Assembly: GCF_013409995.1 (NCBI RefSeq) | Contig: NZ_JACCBX010000001.1 | Location: 1-64,000 of the forward strand | DNA from: Neobacillus driksii | GTDB taxonomy: Bacteria > Bacillota > Bacilli > Bacillales > Cytobacillaceae | Reading direction: 5' to 3' | DNA: 64,000 nt | Shown: positions 24,091 through 32,899 of the stretch, one piece after another | Position numbering within the stretch: the stretch's first letter is position 1 | Layout of the letters: every line of letters begins with the position of its first letter | Program-made: the position numbers and the translations under genes | Notes under the pieces: model-generated | Databases searched by the model: none | Told to the model about the DNA's origin: nothing | What the model saw: only the letters and a program-made list of their open reading frames with translations

Positions 24091-25782
24091 TTAGAAAGCA
24101 CCGGACCCGCCGCCGCCTCCACCGGTTCCTCCGCTACTTCCTCCTCCAGAATCGCCCCCGCTGCTTAAAGAAGATTGATAAGCGGAGTGGAAACTTGAGG
24201 AAGCGTATGGCCCGATGTAGATGATCGAGAAGAAGCTGCCATCATCAACGTAATCGTTACCTGTTGGGGTGAGGGCTTCGATAAGCTGATCATGTTTTCG
24301 ATCGATTTCTTTGCTGCTGATTCCGAGCCCATAAATATAGGCCCGCATGCGATCATCTTCAGACCATTTCTCCCACTCTGTTTGTGATAAATCTTTAAAT
24401 CGCACCTTAAATTGCTTCCAGTCATAGGCAATCCGCGCGCCTTCTACTGTCTTTTGTCGATAGACACTAGCATAGATGATGACGGTTATTACTAAAAGCA
24501 CTGTCACGATAAAGGAAAAAAATAGACTGTAAATCAGGAAAAAGAAAATAAACGGTAGTAAAAGGATACTTGAAAAACCAATAAGTAATCGATAGGTGGT
24601 TTTGTTTTCGTAAAGGGAGTGACTGTCGACCTCCTGTTTTACTGCCTGCCTCCACTCGGTTTGGTAAGTGTTGTATTTAATATGGTTTTTTGTGTTCTTT
24701 GTATAAGCTATTAAGTCGTCAAGACTGAAAATATGGTTTGCTCCAATTTTATCAAATAGCAGCTCCATCAATGTATTTTCATGATTTAATGGGCTTTTGG
24801 ATCGGATTCTTTGAAACTGATCATCTGCCACTTTTGTTACGAATCCCTTGCGAACCAAATCTAGTAATGCAGCCCCCATGGCTTTGGGCTGAAGATAGTT
24901 GTTGTTAGTAAAATAGATGGTTGCAGGTAAACTCATGATTTGTTTTGGTACAGATAAAGACGTTGCTCCCTCACGCATGAAATCATTTCGCATGGCCCGT
25001 GCCCTTAACCAATCTCGCAACATTAATAGGAATAAAATAATAGCAAAGGAAGGGAGACCTATCGAGCTAATGGTTGAAAGTGTTTCTTTTGTTTTGGCGT
25101 CGGATTCTGCCTGCTTAAGGTGCTCCTGTTCCGCCTTAAGAATGTCCTCTTTCATCGGTTTATCAGCTGTGAGAGGTGCATTTGGAAATAGACTGGAAGG
25201 ATAGGCAACACGGATATCGGCATTTGTGTTACTAGGAACATATCCTAATTTAAAAAGGACGGAACCATTTTCCTGTATGGTTTGAATAGTAAACGCCTCG
25301 TCATATCCAAAGGCAATCACATCATCTGTCGACACAGGAGGGTGAATCGTAATCGAGAGATCCTCATAGGAGGAATCATTTCTGTCATCAAAAAACGGCC
25401 AGTAAAATTGCGCAACGTCCTGGTATACCTCTATTCCATTTTCAATCGTGTAGTGGAGTTTCACTGTAATGGTTTCATCCTCACCTTTACGGTGAACCTT
25501 ATAAAGGTCATCTTCTTTTTCAATTCGTAAATTTTTACCGTTCTCAGTTGCCGTAAATTGGCTGATAGAAGCTCCTTCTTTCGGAACCACTTCACGGGTA
25601 ATCCCGTTAAATTCGCCATCAAAATCATACGTATGGGTTTCTTCTACTTCTACATTTCCGTTGTTTTGTAACGTTGCATCGATTTTTAAATTGGTAATCG
25701 AAAACTCGACGGCTAAACTTTGGTGGGGGAAAACGAATAATAAAACTAGTAAGATTATGCTAGTAAACCGCGTTTTCAACAT
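24091..25782 (-). CDS. DUF2207 family predicted membrane protein
   Basis: About 563 residues. An N-terminal signal peptide (FPHQSLA-VE) is followed by an extracytoplasmic beta-rich DUF2207 domain of about 190 residues (VEETHTYDFDGEFNGITREV). A membrane span follows near 230-250. A cytoplasmic region and two more spans near 400-445 come next. The protein ends in a glycine/serine-rich tail (GGGSSGGTGGGGGGSGAF) typical of this family. The function is not known. I chose the ATG at 25782 since AAGG lies eight bases before it. The GTG at 25791 overlaps that site. Monocistronic, with a strong terminator. Confidence 0.88.
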   Translation of the reverse strand: MLKTRFTSIILLVLLFVFPHQSLAVEFSITNLKIDATLQNNGNVEVEETHTYDFDGEFNGITREVVPKEGASISQFTATENGKNLRIEKEDDLYKVHRKGEDETITVKLHYTIENGIEVYQDVAQFYWPFFDDRNDSSYEDLSITIHPPVSTDDVIAFGYDEAFTIQTIQENGSVLFKLGYVPSNTNADIRVAYPSSLFPNAPLTADKPMKEDILKAEQEHLKQAESDAKTKETLSTISSIGLPSFAIILFLLMLRDWLRARAMRNDFMREGATSLSVPKQIMSLPATIYFTNNNYLQPKAMGAALLDLVRKGFVTKVADDQFQRIRSKSPLNHENTLMELLFDKIGANHIFSLDDLIAYTKNTKNHIKYNTYQTEWRQAVKQEVDSHSLYENKTTYRLLIGFSSILLLPFIFFFLIYSLFFSFIVTVLLVITVIIYASVYRQKTVEGARIAYDWKQFKVRFKDLSQTEWEKWSEDDRMRAYIYGLGISSKEIDRKHDQLIEALTPTGNDYVDDGSFFSIIYIGPYASSSFHSAYQSSLSSGGDSGGGSSGGTGGGGGGSGAF

Positions 25783-25987
25783 GGTAGTCACCTTCTTTCC
25801 TAGTAATAATCATACGAATGGAAGGGTAGTGAAGTTTCATAATATTTTCCAAAACTTAAAAAAAGATTATACCATGCAAGAGCGCAGCATATCTTAACAA
25901 GCAGGAAGTTCATTCTTCCTGTTTTTTGTTATCTTATCTAGCATTAATTATAATAAAGTTAAAACTTACCTATAGGGAGGCAGCGGC

Positions 25988-26554
25988 ATGAAACGAGTGG
26001 CAGTTTATTGCGGTTCAAGTTTGGGTGCTTCAGAGGCTTATAAAACAGGAGCCATAGAGTTGGGAAAAGAGCTCGCAAAACGGAATATTACCTTAGTATA
26101 CGGCGGTTCAAGTATCGGGTTGATGGGCGCTGTCGCAGATACGGTGTTACGTGAAGGCGGCCAAGCCATTGGCGTGATACCTAAGGTGTTAGAGGAACGG
26201 GAAATTTCCCATAAAGGGTTAACGGAGTTAATAACGGTTGAAACCATGCACGAGCGAAAAGCGAAGATGGCTGATTTGGTTGATGGTTTTGTTGTTTTGC
26301 CCGGCGGGACCGGCACCCTTGAAGAGTTTTTCGAAGTATTTACCTGGGGTCAGATTGGCTTACATAAAAAGCCGTGCGGTCTACTTAATATTAACCACTA
26401 TTATGACCCATTGATCAGCCTTTTTGACCATATGATTGGCCAAAAGTTTCTGCAAGAAAAGTTCCGTTCAATGGCAATCATTGAGGATGAGCCAGCGGCA
26501 TTACTTGATAAATTTTTAAACTATGAGGCTCCATCGATCAAAACGTTTGAATAG
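25988..26554 (+). CDS. LOG-family protein (cytokinin riboside phosphoribohydrolase-like, YvdD type)
   Basis: A 188-residue Rossmann-like protein with the LOG signature PGGTGTLEEFFEV near residue 108 and the YGGSSIGLMG nucleotide-binding turn near 40. Plant and fungal relatives cleave ribose phosphate from cytokinin nucleotides. Bacterial members hydrolyse AMP-type nucleotides, and in Firmicutes the physiological role is unclear. Starts at ATG with AGGGAGG eight bases upstream. Single gene with a strong terminator at 26562. Confidence 0.9.
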   Translation: MKRVAVYCGSSLGASEAYKTGAIELGKELAKRNITLVYGGSSIGLMGAVADTVLREGGQAIGVIPKVLEEREISHKGLTELITVETMHERKAKMADLVDGFVVLPGGTGTLEEFFEVFTWGQIGLHKKPCGLLNINHYYDPLISLFDHMIGQKFLQEKFRSMAIIEDEPAALLDKFLNYEAPSIKTFE

Positions 26555-26561
26555 GCATAGC

Positions 26562-26585
26562 AAAAGCAGTCACATGACTGCTTTT
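26562..26585. terminator. Bidirectional terminator after the LOG gene
   Basis: AAAAGCAGTCA-CA-TGACTGCTTTT. It also serves the convergent small membrane-protein gene. Confidence 0.9.
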
Positions 26586-26589
26586 ATTA

Positions 26590-26856
26590 TTACCTAAAAG
26601 CTAGAATGGATAGGTAAATACAGATAGCGGCTACAGTGAAAAATAGGATAGAAGTTAAACGATTCATCTTGAATTTAAATCCATACGCACAAAAGAAGAT
26701 CGCTGCTGCTAATTTGGATATGCCTTGATAAAGTGGGGTAGCTGAAAAAAAGGAACTGCTGAAAATGATGGAGGTAAGTAACGTTATGGAGATGAGTATT
26801 TTAAACCACAAAGGCTCTTTAAGAAAAAGTTGAACCATAAATTTAATCCGCTGCAT
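26590..26856 (-). CDS. Small membrane protein, 88 aa, unknown
   Basis: Three hydrophobic segments (about residues 18-35, 42-58, 66-85) separated by short loops; basic N terminus MQRIKFMVQ. No family recognised. ATG at 26856 with AAGGGAG eight bases upstream; the TTG at 26874 is inferior. Convergent with the LOG gene and sharing its terminator. Confidence 0.65.
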   Translation of the reverse strand: MQRIKFMVQLFLKEPLWFKILISITLLTSIIFSSSFFSATPLYQGISKLAAAIFFCAYGFKFKMNRLTSILFFTVAAICIYLSILAFR

Positions 26857-27106
26857 GATGAAAACTCCCTTCAAGTTAATATATGGAAGTTATTCAAATG
26901 TATCACTTCTCTTTATGGAGGTATATAGTAAAAATCCTAATGTTATTTACGGTATGAATATTTCGTTTTAGTGTCGAAATCCACTAACCCATCTTCGACA
27001 AAAAATTTCCCGGAAAACTTTCAAAAATTCTCTTTTAAATGTGATTGAGGAAGTTTTAATCAATCGTTTGTTTATGGTGAAAACTCTTAAATACTGTCGA
27101 AAAAAA

Positions 27107-27127
27107 GACCCATTTGAAATGGGTCTA
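27107..27127 (-). terminator. Terminator of hxlA-hxlB
   Basis: AGACCCATTTGAAATGGGTCT palindrome with an A-run on its left (T-run on the minus strand). It overlaps the hxlB stop. Confidence 0.88.
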
Positions 27128-27673
27128 CTCTAAATTACTATGGCGTCCAAATGCAGCGTTGTGGTCCACTTTGTTAAGGGCGCTGTATTGCAGACAAAGC
27201 GTATCGAATAAGATATGAGCGCACTGGTCGAATAGGGAACCAAGCGGCTGAATCGTTTTCAACTCGTTTTCACGGCGGTATTTAGTCGCTGCCGGTACGT
27301 GAAGAACCGTTGTTGCCGCAACTGCTAATGGAGACTCTGGGTTGGTAGTGATTGCGATAACGGAACAGCCAAGAGAATGTGTTTTTTCAGCAGTCCAAAC
27401 CACATTCTTAGTTGTTCCTGAACCAGAAATCGCTACTAAAATGTCTCCTTCTTCAATAGATGGGGTGATTGTTTCACCGACAACATAGACGGCGGCACCT
27501 AAATGCATTAAGCGCATGGCAAATGATTTGGCCATCAGCCCGGAACGACCTTCACCAATAACGAAAATTCGCTTGGCTTTTTGCAATTGGCGGGCAATAT
27601 CGTCCAGCTTATTTTCTTCTACCTGACTCAGTACAGTTTCGATTTCTTTAATAATAGTAGGAATGAATAACAT
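27125..27673 (-). CDS. hxlB: 6-phospho-3-hexuloisomerase (SIS domain)
   Basis: A 182-residue single SIS-domain isomerase that interconverts hexulose-6-phosphate and fructose-6-phosphate in the ribulose monophosphate pathway. Seen: GEGRSGLMAKSFAMRLMHLG, AISGSGTTKNVV (the phosphate-binding serines), and a PLGSLFDQ segment near 147 characteristic of this family. It starts 3 bp after the hxlA stop, with GGAGG inside the hxlA end, so the two are co-transcribed. Unlike B. subtilis there is no HxlR gene next door. Control is probably by the adjacent LacI-type repressor. Confidence 0.93.
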   Translation of the reverse strand: MLFIPTIIKEIETVLSQVEENKLDDIARQLQKAKRIFVIGEGRSGLMAKSFAMRLMHLGAAVYVVGETITPSIEEGDILVAISGSGTTKNVVWTAEKTHSLGCSVIAITTNPESPLAVAATTVLHVPAATKYRRENELKTIQPLGSLFDQCAHILFDTLCLQYSALNKVDHNAAFGRHSNLE

Positions 27674-27676
27674 GAT

Positions 27677-28303
27677 TTATTTTGCCTCCACACATTTAAA
27701 TTTGGCTGCTGCTTCTGCTGGATACTCTGCCTTCGTGATTGCGGAGCCTATAATCACAATGGAAGGATTACGTGTTTTCCGTAGTAAATCCAATGAATCG
27801 AGGGTGATTCCGCCTGCAGCTGCAATGGTCATATCAGGACCATAGAAGTTGTTTTCCACTGCACCATGATTGCTAGCCCCAAGCTCCTCTTGTTGATCCT
27901 TGCTTATATGCTCACAAAAAACAGCATTCTTGTATTTCATTAAATCCATTTTTTGTTGCTCTGTTGTATTTAATAAATCGATCATTACGGTTTTATTATA
28001 TCGCCCTGCAACCTCCATACACGCCTCAATGGTTACAATGGGAGACACGCCCATCACAGTCGCCACATCTGCTCCGGCTTCATAGCACATTTCAAATTCA
28101 TAACGGGCATTATCAATCGTTTTTATATCGGCAACAATCGTTTTGGCAGGGAAAGCTTGTTTCATCTCTCGAACGCTCGCCATCCCAAATTCCTTAATCA
28201 ATGAGGTTCCGACCTCTATCCAATCAACAGAATCTTCTACTTTTCTTGTTAATTCAATCGCTTCACTTATTTCCATCCGATCCAAAGCAAGTTGTATTTT
28301 CAT
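27677..28303 (-). CDS. hxlA: 3-hexulose-6-phosphate synthase-like protein (OMPDC superfamily)
   Basis: A 208-residue TIM barrel of the HPS/KGPDC group. Seen: the conserved ADIKTID motif (the Asp-x-Lys-x-x-Asp signature) near residue 60, ADVATVMGVSP near 80, and AAAGGITLDSL near the C terminus. HPS condenses formaldehyde with ribulose-5-phosphate. KGPDC relatives decarboxylate 3-keto-L-gulonate-6-phosphate. The region between residues 130 and 160 differs from the usual HPS. Its partner hxlB favours HPS, but co-regulation with a sugar kinase operon (see 28331) leaves room for a different ketose phosphate. AAGGAG lies eight bases before the ATG. Confidence 0.85.
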   Translation of the reverse strand: MKIQLALDRMEISEAIELTRKVEDSVDWIEVGTSLIKEFGMASVREMKQAFPAKTIVADIKTIDNARYEFEMCYEAGADVATVMGVSPIVTIEACMEVAGRYNKTVMIDLLNTTEQQKMDLMKYKNAVFCEHISKDQQEELGASNHGAVENNFYGPDMTIAAAGGITLDSLDLLRKTRNPSIVIIGSAITKAEYPAEAAAKFKCVEAK

Positions 28304-28330
28304 CGGTTTAACTCCTTTTCGGTAGATAGA

Positions 28331-28355
28331 TAAATCGATTTACTAAACCGGTTTA
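28331..28355. promoter_or_regulatory. Tandem LacI-type operators before hxlA
   Basis: Two 12-bp palindromes, TAAATCGATTTA (28331-28342) and TAAACCGGTTTA (28344-28355), lie 13 bp apart start to start. Their CG centres match the LacI-family half-site pattern. They sit seven bases after the -10 of the promoter at 28363-28391, so bound repressor would block initiation. The same pair layout occurs at 32687. Confidence 0.8.
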
Positions 28356-28362
28356 TGAATTC

Positions 28363-28391
28363 ATTATACTTCAATTGTAAGCGTTATTCAA
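28363..28391 (-). promoter_or_regulatory. Sigma-A type promoter of hxlA-hxlB
   Basis: On the minus strand: TTGAAT (28391-28386), 17-bp spacer, TATAAT (28368-28363). The spacer holds TGTAAGCG on the plus strand (28376), which matches part of a CcpA cre site. I count two mismatches over 14 bp, so cre is only a possibility. Confidence 0.75.
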
Positions 28392-28430
28392 TAGAAAAAG
28401 TAGAGAGTCTAGAATGGAGGAGGAAGGGGG

Positions 28431-28492
28431 AAGTGCCTGCCAATAACTGTCCTCCTGAGGTGGACAGTGTCCACGAGCGGTGACAGGCACCA
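28431..28492. repeat. Palindromic GTGCCTG...CAGGCAC intergenic repeat
   Basis: GTGCCTGCCA and GGTGACAGGCAC form an outer stem, and an inner palindrome GTGGACAGTGTCCAC lies between. The GGTGACAGGCACC end resembles a repeat seen often between genes in Bacillus genomes (recollection, not searched). It lies just 3' of the lacI stop and may act as its terminator. Confidence 0.7.
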
Positions 28493-28505
28493 ACTTAAGC
28501 ACAAC

Positions 28506-29483
28506 CTACTTAATCTCGCTCGGAAATACGATTACTTCGGGGTCATGATTTTCTTTGCGAATTTGTTGATAAAGGAGTTCGGCGGCTTTGGTCCCCATTT
28601 TTGCTGCTGGTTGTAAGATAAAGGATAGGGTTGTCTCGAGCATTTGGGAGAAGGGGATGTTATCAAATACTACTACATCTAGGTCTTTCCCAAACTTCAT
28701 TCCTTTTTCTTTTAAGAATTCTCCAAGAGCAATAAAAACACGATCATTTGCTGCAAATAGGGCTGTTGGTTTTACATCTAATGAAAAAAGCTCTTCCAAT
28801 TTCTTTTTCATTTTGGGAATACTTGCTTCGATAATGTAATTTGGATTTACCTCTAAGCCTGCGTCATTCAAAGCTTTTTTGTATCCTTCCAATCTTTCTA
28901 TCCGCGTGCTGACTGTAAGCGGCTGGACAGCAAAGGCAATATTTTTATGTCCGTTTTCGATGAAATGCTGAATGGCCTTGTAGGTGGATTCGGTGTTGTC
29001 GGTAATCACGGAAAACACATCAAGATTTTCTACTTTTCGATCGACAAACACAACGGGATAGCCTTGATTTATCATGCTTTCATATAATTCATTATTTTTT
29101 CCTGTTGGAAAAATAATCAGCCCATCCACCTGTTTCGCCCGCAACATTTCAATATACTTCTTTTCCTTATCGGGATCATCATCGGCATTGCAGACGATGG
29201 TCTGCAAATCATATTGATGAAAGAAATCCTCAATCGCACGGCTCACTTCTGTTGAGAAATAATGTGTTATATTTGCAACAATGATTCCAATAAGAGAGGT
29301 ACGCTTCTGTTTGAGGCTCCTGGCTAAAAAATTGGGTTGATACCCTAGGGTGTCAATGGCCTCCTCAATTTTCTGCTTGGTTTTTTCACTCATATATTCA
29401 TATCGTTTATTTAAGTATTGAGAAACGGTACTTTTTGAAACACCTGCTTCACGAGCCACATCGGCCATCGTTACTTTTTCCAT
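28506..29483 (-). CDS. LacI-family transcriptional regulator
   Basis: 325 residues. The N-terminal LacI helix-turn-helix and hinge are typical (TMADVAREAGVSKSTVSQYL, then YQPNFLARSLKQ). A periplasmic-binding-protein-like sugar-sensing core follows. The gene lies between the transporter operon and hxlAB on the same strand. The terminator at 29585 separates it from the transporter gene. The twin palindromes before both flanking operons are the natural targets. A repressor released by a sugar or sugar acid is the simplest model. Confidence 0.94.
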   Translation of the reverse strand: MEKVTMADVAREAGVSKSTVSQYLNKRYEYMSEKTKQKIEEAIDTLGYQPNFLARSLKQKRTSLIGIIVANITHYFSTEVSRAIEDFFHQYDLQTIVCNADDDPDKEKKYIEMLRAKQVDGLIIFPTGKNNELYESMINQGYPVVFVDRKVENLDVFSVITDNTESTYKAIQHFIENGHKNIAFAVQPLTVSTRIERLEGYKKALNDAGLEVNPNYIIEASIPKMKKKLEELFSLDVKPTALFAANDRVFIALGEFLKEKGMKFGKDLDVVVFDNIPFSQMLETTLSFILQPAAKMGTKAAELLYQQIRKENHDPEVIVFPSEIK

Positions 29484-29584
29484 GCTTATTTTCCTCTTTC
29501 CTATGGTTCATTGCTTTCATTTTAGCGGCAAATCAGCTATTTATCCAGTATCTTCGATGTACGGTCTTTTTTTTATAAAGAAAA

Positions 29585-29610
29585 GAGGATGACATATTTT
29601 TGTCATCCTC
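29585..29610 (-). terminator. Terminator of the sugar transport operon
   Basis: GAGGATGACA-TATTTT-TGTCATCCTC, followed on the minus strand by a T-rich stretch. Confidence 0.92.
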
Positions 29611-29642
29611 AACCATAATGCTAACCGCGCTACGTGAAATTA

Positions 29643-30926
29643 TTACGCACTCATTTTCATATCTGCGGACTTGCTGCTATCCTTTTTTGCAACATTTACC
29701 GCCCAAACAGTCAAGATTGCAGATAGGAATAAAGATCCTGCCATAAAGATATAAGAAGCACCAAATCCACCTGTTGCACCGTTCAAATATCCTACAATAT
29801 AGGCACCAACGAAGGATCCTAATGCACCCATAGAGTTAATCAGGGCCATTGCACCACCGGCAACGTTACGTGGCAGGATCTCAGGAATAATCGCAAAGAA
29901 CGGACCGTACGGAGCATACATCGCACCACCTGCAATGACCAACAGCGCAAAGGAAATCCAGAAATGCTGCGTACCAATTGCATAAGAAGCATAGAAGGCG
30001 ATTGCGCCAATTAATAGGAATGGCCAAACAAAAGCACTTCGGTTCATCATTTTATCAGAGAAATAGGAAGCAACTAACATCAGAACAACCGCTAATAAAT
30101 AAGGGACTGCAGACAACCAACCTGTTGTCACAATATCCATATTTGGCGCCGCTTTAATAATAGAAGGGAGCCACATCACAAAGCCATATACACCAATGCT
30201 CCATAAGAAGTACTGAGCGCTTAATAGAATAACTGGTTTTGATTTGAAGGCTTCGCCGTAATTTTTAACGGGCTTGATACCTTCTTGCTCTTTAGCTAAT
30301 TGCAATTCAAGATCAGACTTTTCTTTATCCGTTAACCATTTTGCTTCACGCGGTTTATCATTAACTAACTTCCACCAAATAAACGCCCAAACGACAGCAG
30401 GTAGTCCTTCAATAATAAACATCCATCTCCAGCCGACGGATTCAACTAAATAACCAGAAACAATCGACATCCACAAAACAGTTGCAGGATTACCAAGAAT
30501 TAAGAATGTATTGGCACGAGAACGTTCTTTTTTCGTAAACCAGTTGCTTAATAGTACAAGCATCGACGGCATAACAGCGCTTTCTACGACTCCAAGGGAG
30601 AAACGAATGACGAACAGTAACTTTACATTCGTTACCATACCCGTAAACGTAGCAAGTAAGCCCCAAGCAATCAATGACCAAAAAATCAGTACCTTGGCGC
30701 TCTTTTTCTCTGCGTAAGCTGCTCCTGGTACTTGGAAAAAGAAATAACCCAAGAAGAAAAGTGCCCCAAGCAGGGAAGAAGTCGCCGCTGTAATGTCAAG
30801 GTCCTTCGCTAATCCGGAAGCAGCACCGAATCCATAGTTCGCACGGTCAAGATAGGCAAGACTGTAAGTAATAAAAGCAATTGGAATTAAATAAAACCAT
30901 CTTTTTTTAGCAATTGTTTGTTTCAT
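29643..30926 (-). CDS. MFS transporter, anion:cation symporter (sugar acid) family
   Basis: A 427-residue, 12-segment transporter. The LAYLDRANYGFG opening and the NWFTKKERSRANTFLILGNP segment after TM4-5 are ACS-family features shared with hexuronate, galactonate and glucarate carriers. Its neighbours are a KdgK-type kinase and a TIM-barrel isomerase, which points to a sugar acid or deoxy-ketosugar acid. It starts one base after the kinase stop, with GGGAG nine bases upstream. Third gene of its operon. Confidence 0.9.
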   Translation of the reverse strand: MKQTIAKKRWFYLIPIAFITYSLAYLDRANYGFGAASGLAKDLDITAATSSLLGALFFLGYFFFQVPGAAYAEKKSAKVLIFWSLIAWGLLATFTGMVTNVKLLFVIRFSLGVVESAVMPSMLVLLSNWFTKKERSRANTFLILGNPATVLWMSIVSGYLVESVGWRWMFIIEGLPAVVWAFIWWKLVNDKPREAKWLTDKEKSDLELQLAKEQEGIKPVKNYGEAFKSKPVILLSAQYFLWSIGVYGFVMWLPSIIKAAPNMDIVTTGWLSAVPYLLAVVLMLVASYFSDKMMNRSAFVWPFLLIGAIAFYASYAIGTQHFWISFALLVIAGGAMYAPYGPFFAIIPEILPRNVAGGAMALINSMGALGSFVGAYIVGYLNGATGGFGASYIFMAGSLFLSAILTVWAVNVAKKDSSKSADMKMSA

Positions 30927-30927
30927 G

Positions 30928-31887
30928 TTAATTCACTCCCTGTAATTTATTATCTATATATTTCTTTAACTGTTCTTTCGTTGGATAGCCATCATTGTCA
31001 CCAGGTGACTGAACAGCTAGTGAACCAATTGCATTTCCCCGCATAACCGCGTCATGTATGGAGAGACCTTCAAGAAGTCCACTGATCACTCCGACAGCAA
31101 AACCATCACCTGCGCCAACGGTATCGACGACTTTTTCTACAGGAAAGCCGAGTACGGTTCCTTCTTCGGTTGCTGTTTTATAAAAAGCACCAGCTGGTCC
31201 AAGCTTAATGACCACAAGCTCAACACCCTTATCCAAGTAAAAGGAAGCAATATCACGAGGGTTTTTGAAACCTGTTAAAATTTCACCCTCGGCTAACCCC
31301 GGCAAAACGTAATCCGCTTGGAAAGCAGCCTCATTGATTTCTTTTACCATTTCTTCTTGTGATGCCCAAAGAGTCGGGCGTAAATTCGGATCCAAGGAGA
31401 CCTTTCGGCCATTTTTTTTCATAGTCGTTAATGCATGTTTGGCAAATGCTCGTGCACTTGTTGAAATCGCTAATGGAATCCCTGTCATATGAAGGTGTTT
31501 AGCGGCTGTGAAATACTCTTCGTTAAAATCTTCTACAGTAAGATGACTTGCAGCGGATCCTTTACGGAAATATTGAACTTCAGGATCTCCTTCTACTACC
31601 ATTGATTTTAACTGGAACCCAGTAGGATACATGTTGTCTAGCAAAACATGGTCTATGTTGACGTTTTCATTTTGGAGACGGTTCATAATAAATTTTCCAA
31701 ATGCGTCATTTCCTACTTTACTCGCCCAGCCAGAGCCCAGTCCAAGGCGGGCAAGACCGATTGCAACGTTGGTTTCGGCGCCTGCAAGCTCACGGGTGAA
31801 TTGGTTAACTTCATGTAAGGAACCAGGATGATTCGCCATGAACATCGCCATTGCTTCGCCAAATGTTACCACATCTAACTTTTTCAT
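30928..31887 (-). CDS. PfkB-family sugar kinase, 2-keto-3-deoxygluconate kinase type
   Basis: 319 residues. The PfkB C-terminal signature is DTVGAGDGFAVG near residue 253, with the catalytic Asp in GAGD. YFRKGSAASHL near 105, SLDPNLRPTLW near 170 and SPGDNDGYPT at the end match KdgK proteins, which phosphorylate KDG at O6. It overlaps the upstream isomerase gene by four bases and is followed by the transporter at one base. No KDPG aldolase is encoded here, so the product may feed another route (perhaps hxlAB). KdgK is a good guess, not proven. Confidence 0.85.
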   Translation of the reverse strand: MKKLDVVTFGEAMAMFMANHPGSLHEVNQFTRELAGAETNVAIGLARLGLGSGWASKVGNDAFGKFIMNRLQNENVNIDHVLLDNMYPTGFQLKSMVVEGDPEVQYFRKGSAASHLTVEDFNEEYFTAAKHLHMTGIPLAISTSARAFAKHALTTMKKNGRKVSLDPNLRPTLWASQEEMVKEINEAAFQADYVLPGLAEGEILTGFKNPRDIASFYLDKGVELVVIKLGPAGAFYKTATEEGTVLGFPVEKVVDTVGAGDGFAVGVISGLLEGLSIHDAVMRGNAIGSLAVQSPGDNDGYPTKEQLKKYIDNKLQGVN

Positions 31888-32642
31888 AGTAGTACCTCGC
31901 TTTCTGTCATCATTTGGATATACTCTTTTGTTCGTTCCTTTGGTTGTATGGGGAACTCAAGCGCTTTCACTAGATTGGAAGGGAGGCTGTTCATCACTTT
32001 TTCCCAACTGTGTCCAATGTTTTTTTGAAGCGGCACGGTTACGAGTTCTCCGTTTTCCAAATCGACCTGTTTCAAATGAAGATACTGGACATATTGGGAG
32101 AGCTGACTTAAAGCGTCGTCTATATCCTGTTTGGAATAGTACCAGTTTCCGGCATCCATTGTCATTTTAACCGGCACATTCTGTTCGGAGGCGCTTTCAA
32201 AAAATGCCTTTAAGTTGGAAACATTTCCGCCATACAGCGTTTGGTCGTTCTCTACGAACAATTGAATATCAGAATGCTGCTTCAGAATGAAGTGCAAGTG
32301 GCTTACATTGGATTGCTCTTTACTAAAATGTCCGAGTGATACTTTGACCCACTTGGCACCTAGCTTCTTTCCTTCTTCAAAAATCGTAGATAACTCTTGT
32401 TCATTTAACTGATGATTCGCATTCCATAACTCGACGGGTGCCGAATACACAGTAAAAAGTTGATGTTGTTCTATTTCTAGTTTCATGCTTTCTAACGGCG
32501 GATCTTGTTCTGAAAATAACTCCCGGCGAATCTCAATTCCAAACGCACCTGAACTGGCAATAAGCTTAATAAAAGAAGTTTGTCCTTTCTCTAAGACTTC
32601 AACTCTCTCAAAAGCATTTAAAGGAACAATCACATTTTGCAT
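31884..32642 (-). CDS. TIM-barrel sugar isomerase/epimerase (AP-endonuclease 2-like fold)
   Basis: 252 residues. The order of segments fits the xylose-isomerase-like TIM barrel family: VFVENDQT-type metal-binding glutamate (LFVENDQTLYGG near 125), TMDAGNWYY with an aspartate ligand near 160, YLHLKQVD near 183, and a late glutamate in ALEFPI. I cannot tell the exact substrate. First gene of the operon, with AAGAAGG eight bases before the ATG. The twin operators at 32687 sit about 45 bp upstream. Confidence 0.8.
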   Translation of the reverse strand: MQNVIVPLNAFERVEVLEKGQTSFIKLIASSGAFGIEIRRELFSEQDPPLESMKLEIEQHQLFTVYSAPVELWNANHQLNEQELSTIFEEGKKLGAKWVKVSLGHFSKEQSNVSHLHFILKQHSDIQLFVENDQTLYGGNVSNLKAFFESASEQNVPVKMTMDAGNWYYSKQDIDDALSQLSQYVQYLHLKQVDLENGELVTVPLQKNIGHSWEKVMNSLPSNLVKALEFPIQPKERTKEYIQMMTESEVLL

Positions 32643-32686
32643 GGTTATGACACCTTCTTTGAAGTAATTAAATTAAATTGTTTTAG

Positions 32687-32711
32687 TAAATCGGTTTAGT
32701 AAATCGGTTTA
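32687..32711. promoter_or_regulatory. Tandem LacI-type operators before the isomerase-kinase-transporter operon
   Basis: Two copies of TAAATCGGTTTA (32687-32698 and 32700-32711) at the same 13-bp pitch as the pair at 28331. They lie five bases downstream of the -10 at 32717-32722. Confidence 0.82.
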
Positions 32712-32716
32712 TGGAT

Positions 32717-32746
32717 ATTATAAACTTAATGTAAGCGCTCTTGCAA
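32717..32746 (-). promoter_or_regulatory. Promoter of the isomerase-kinase-transporter operon
   Basis: Minus strand: TTGCAA (32746-32741), 18-bp spacer, TATAAT (32722-32717). TGTAAGCG at 32730 on the plus strand, as at hxlA, again suggests a partial cre element. Confidence 0.7.
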
Positions 32747-32899
32747 GTAAAATTTTTAAAAAAGTTGTTTGATAGAATTTATCTTCGCTAATTTAGCGGG
32801 TTACTTGTACTTTTTTAATAAAAGTAAAATTTGTGGGGAGTGGATAAAGGAAAATAGCGGGCTTAGCAGGAGATTTTCTGGATAAGCTGAGCGCCAGAA

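Noticed and set aside
24091..25782. Gly-rich tail of the DUF2207 protein as a frameshift artefact
   Set aside because: Gly/Ser-rich C termini are usual in this family, and the terminator follows directly.
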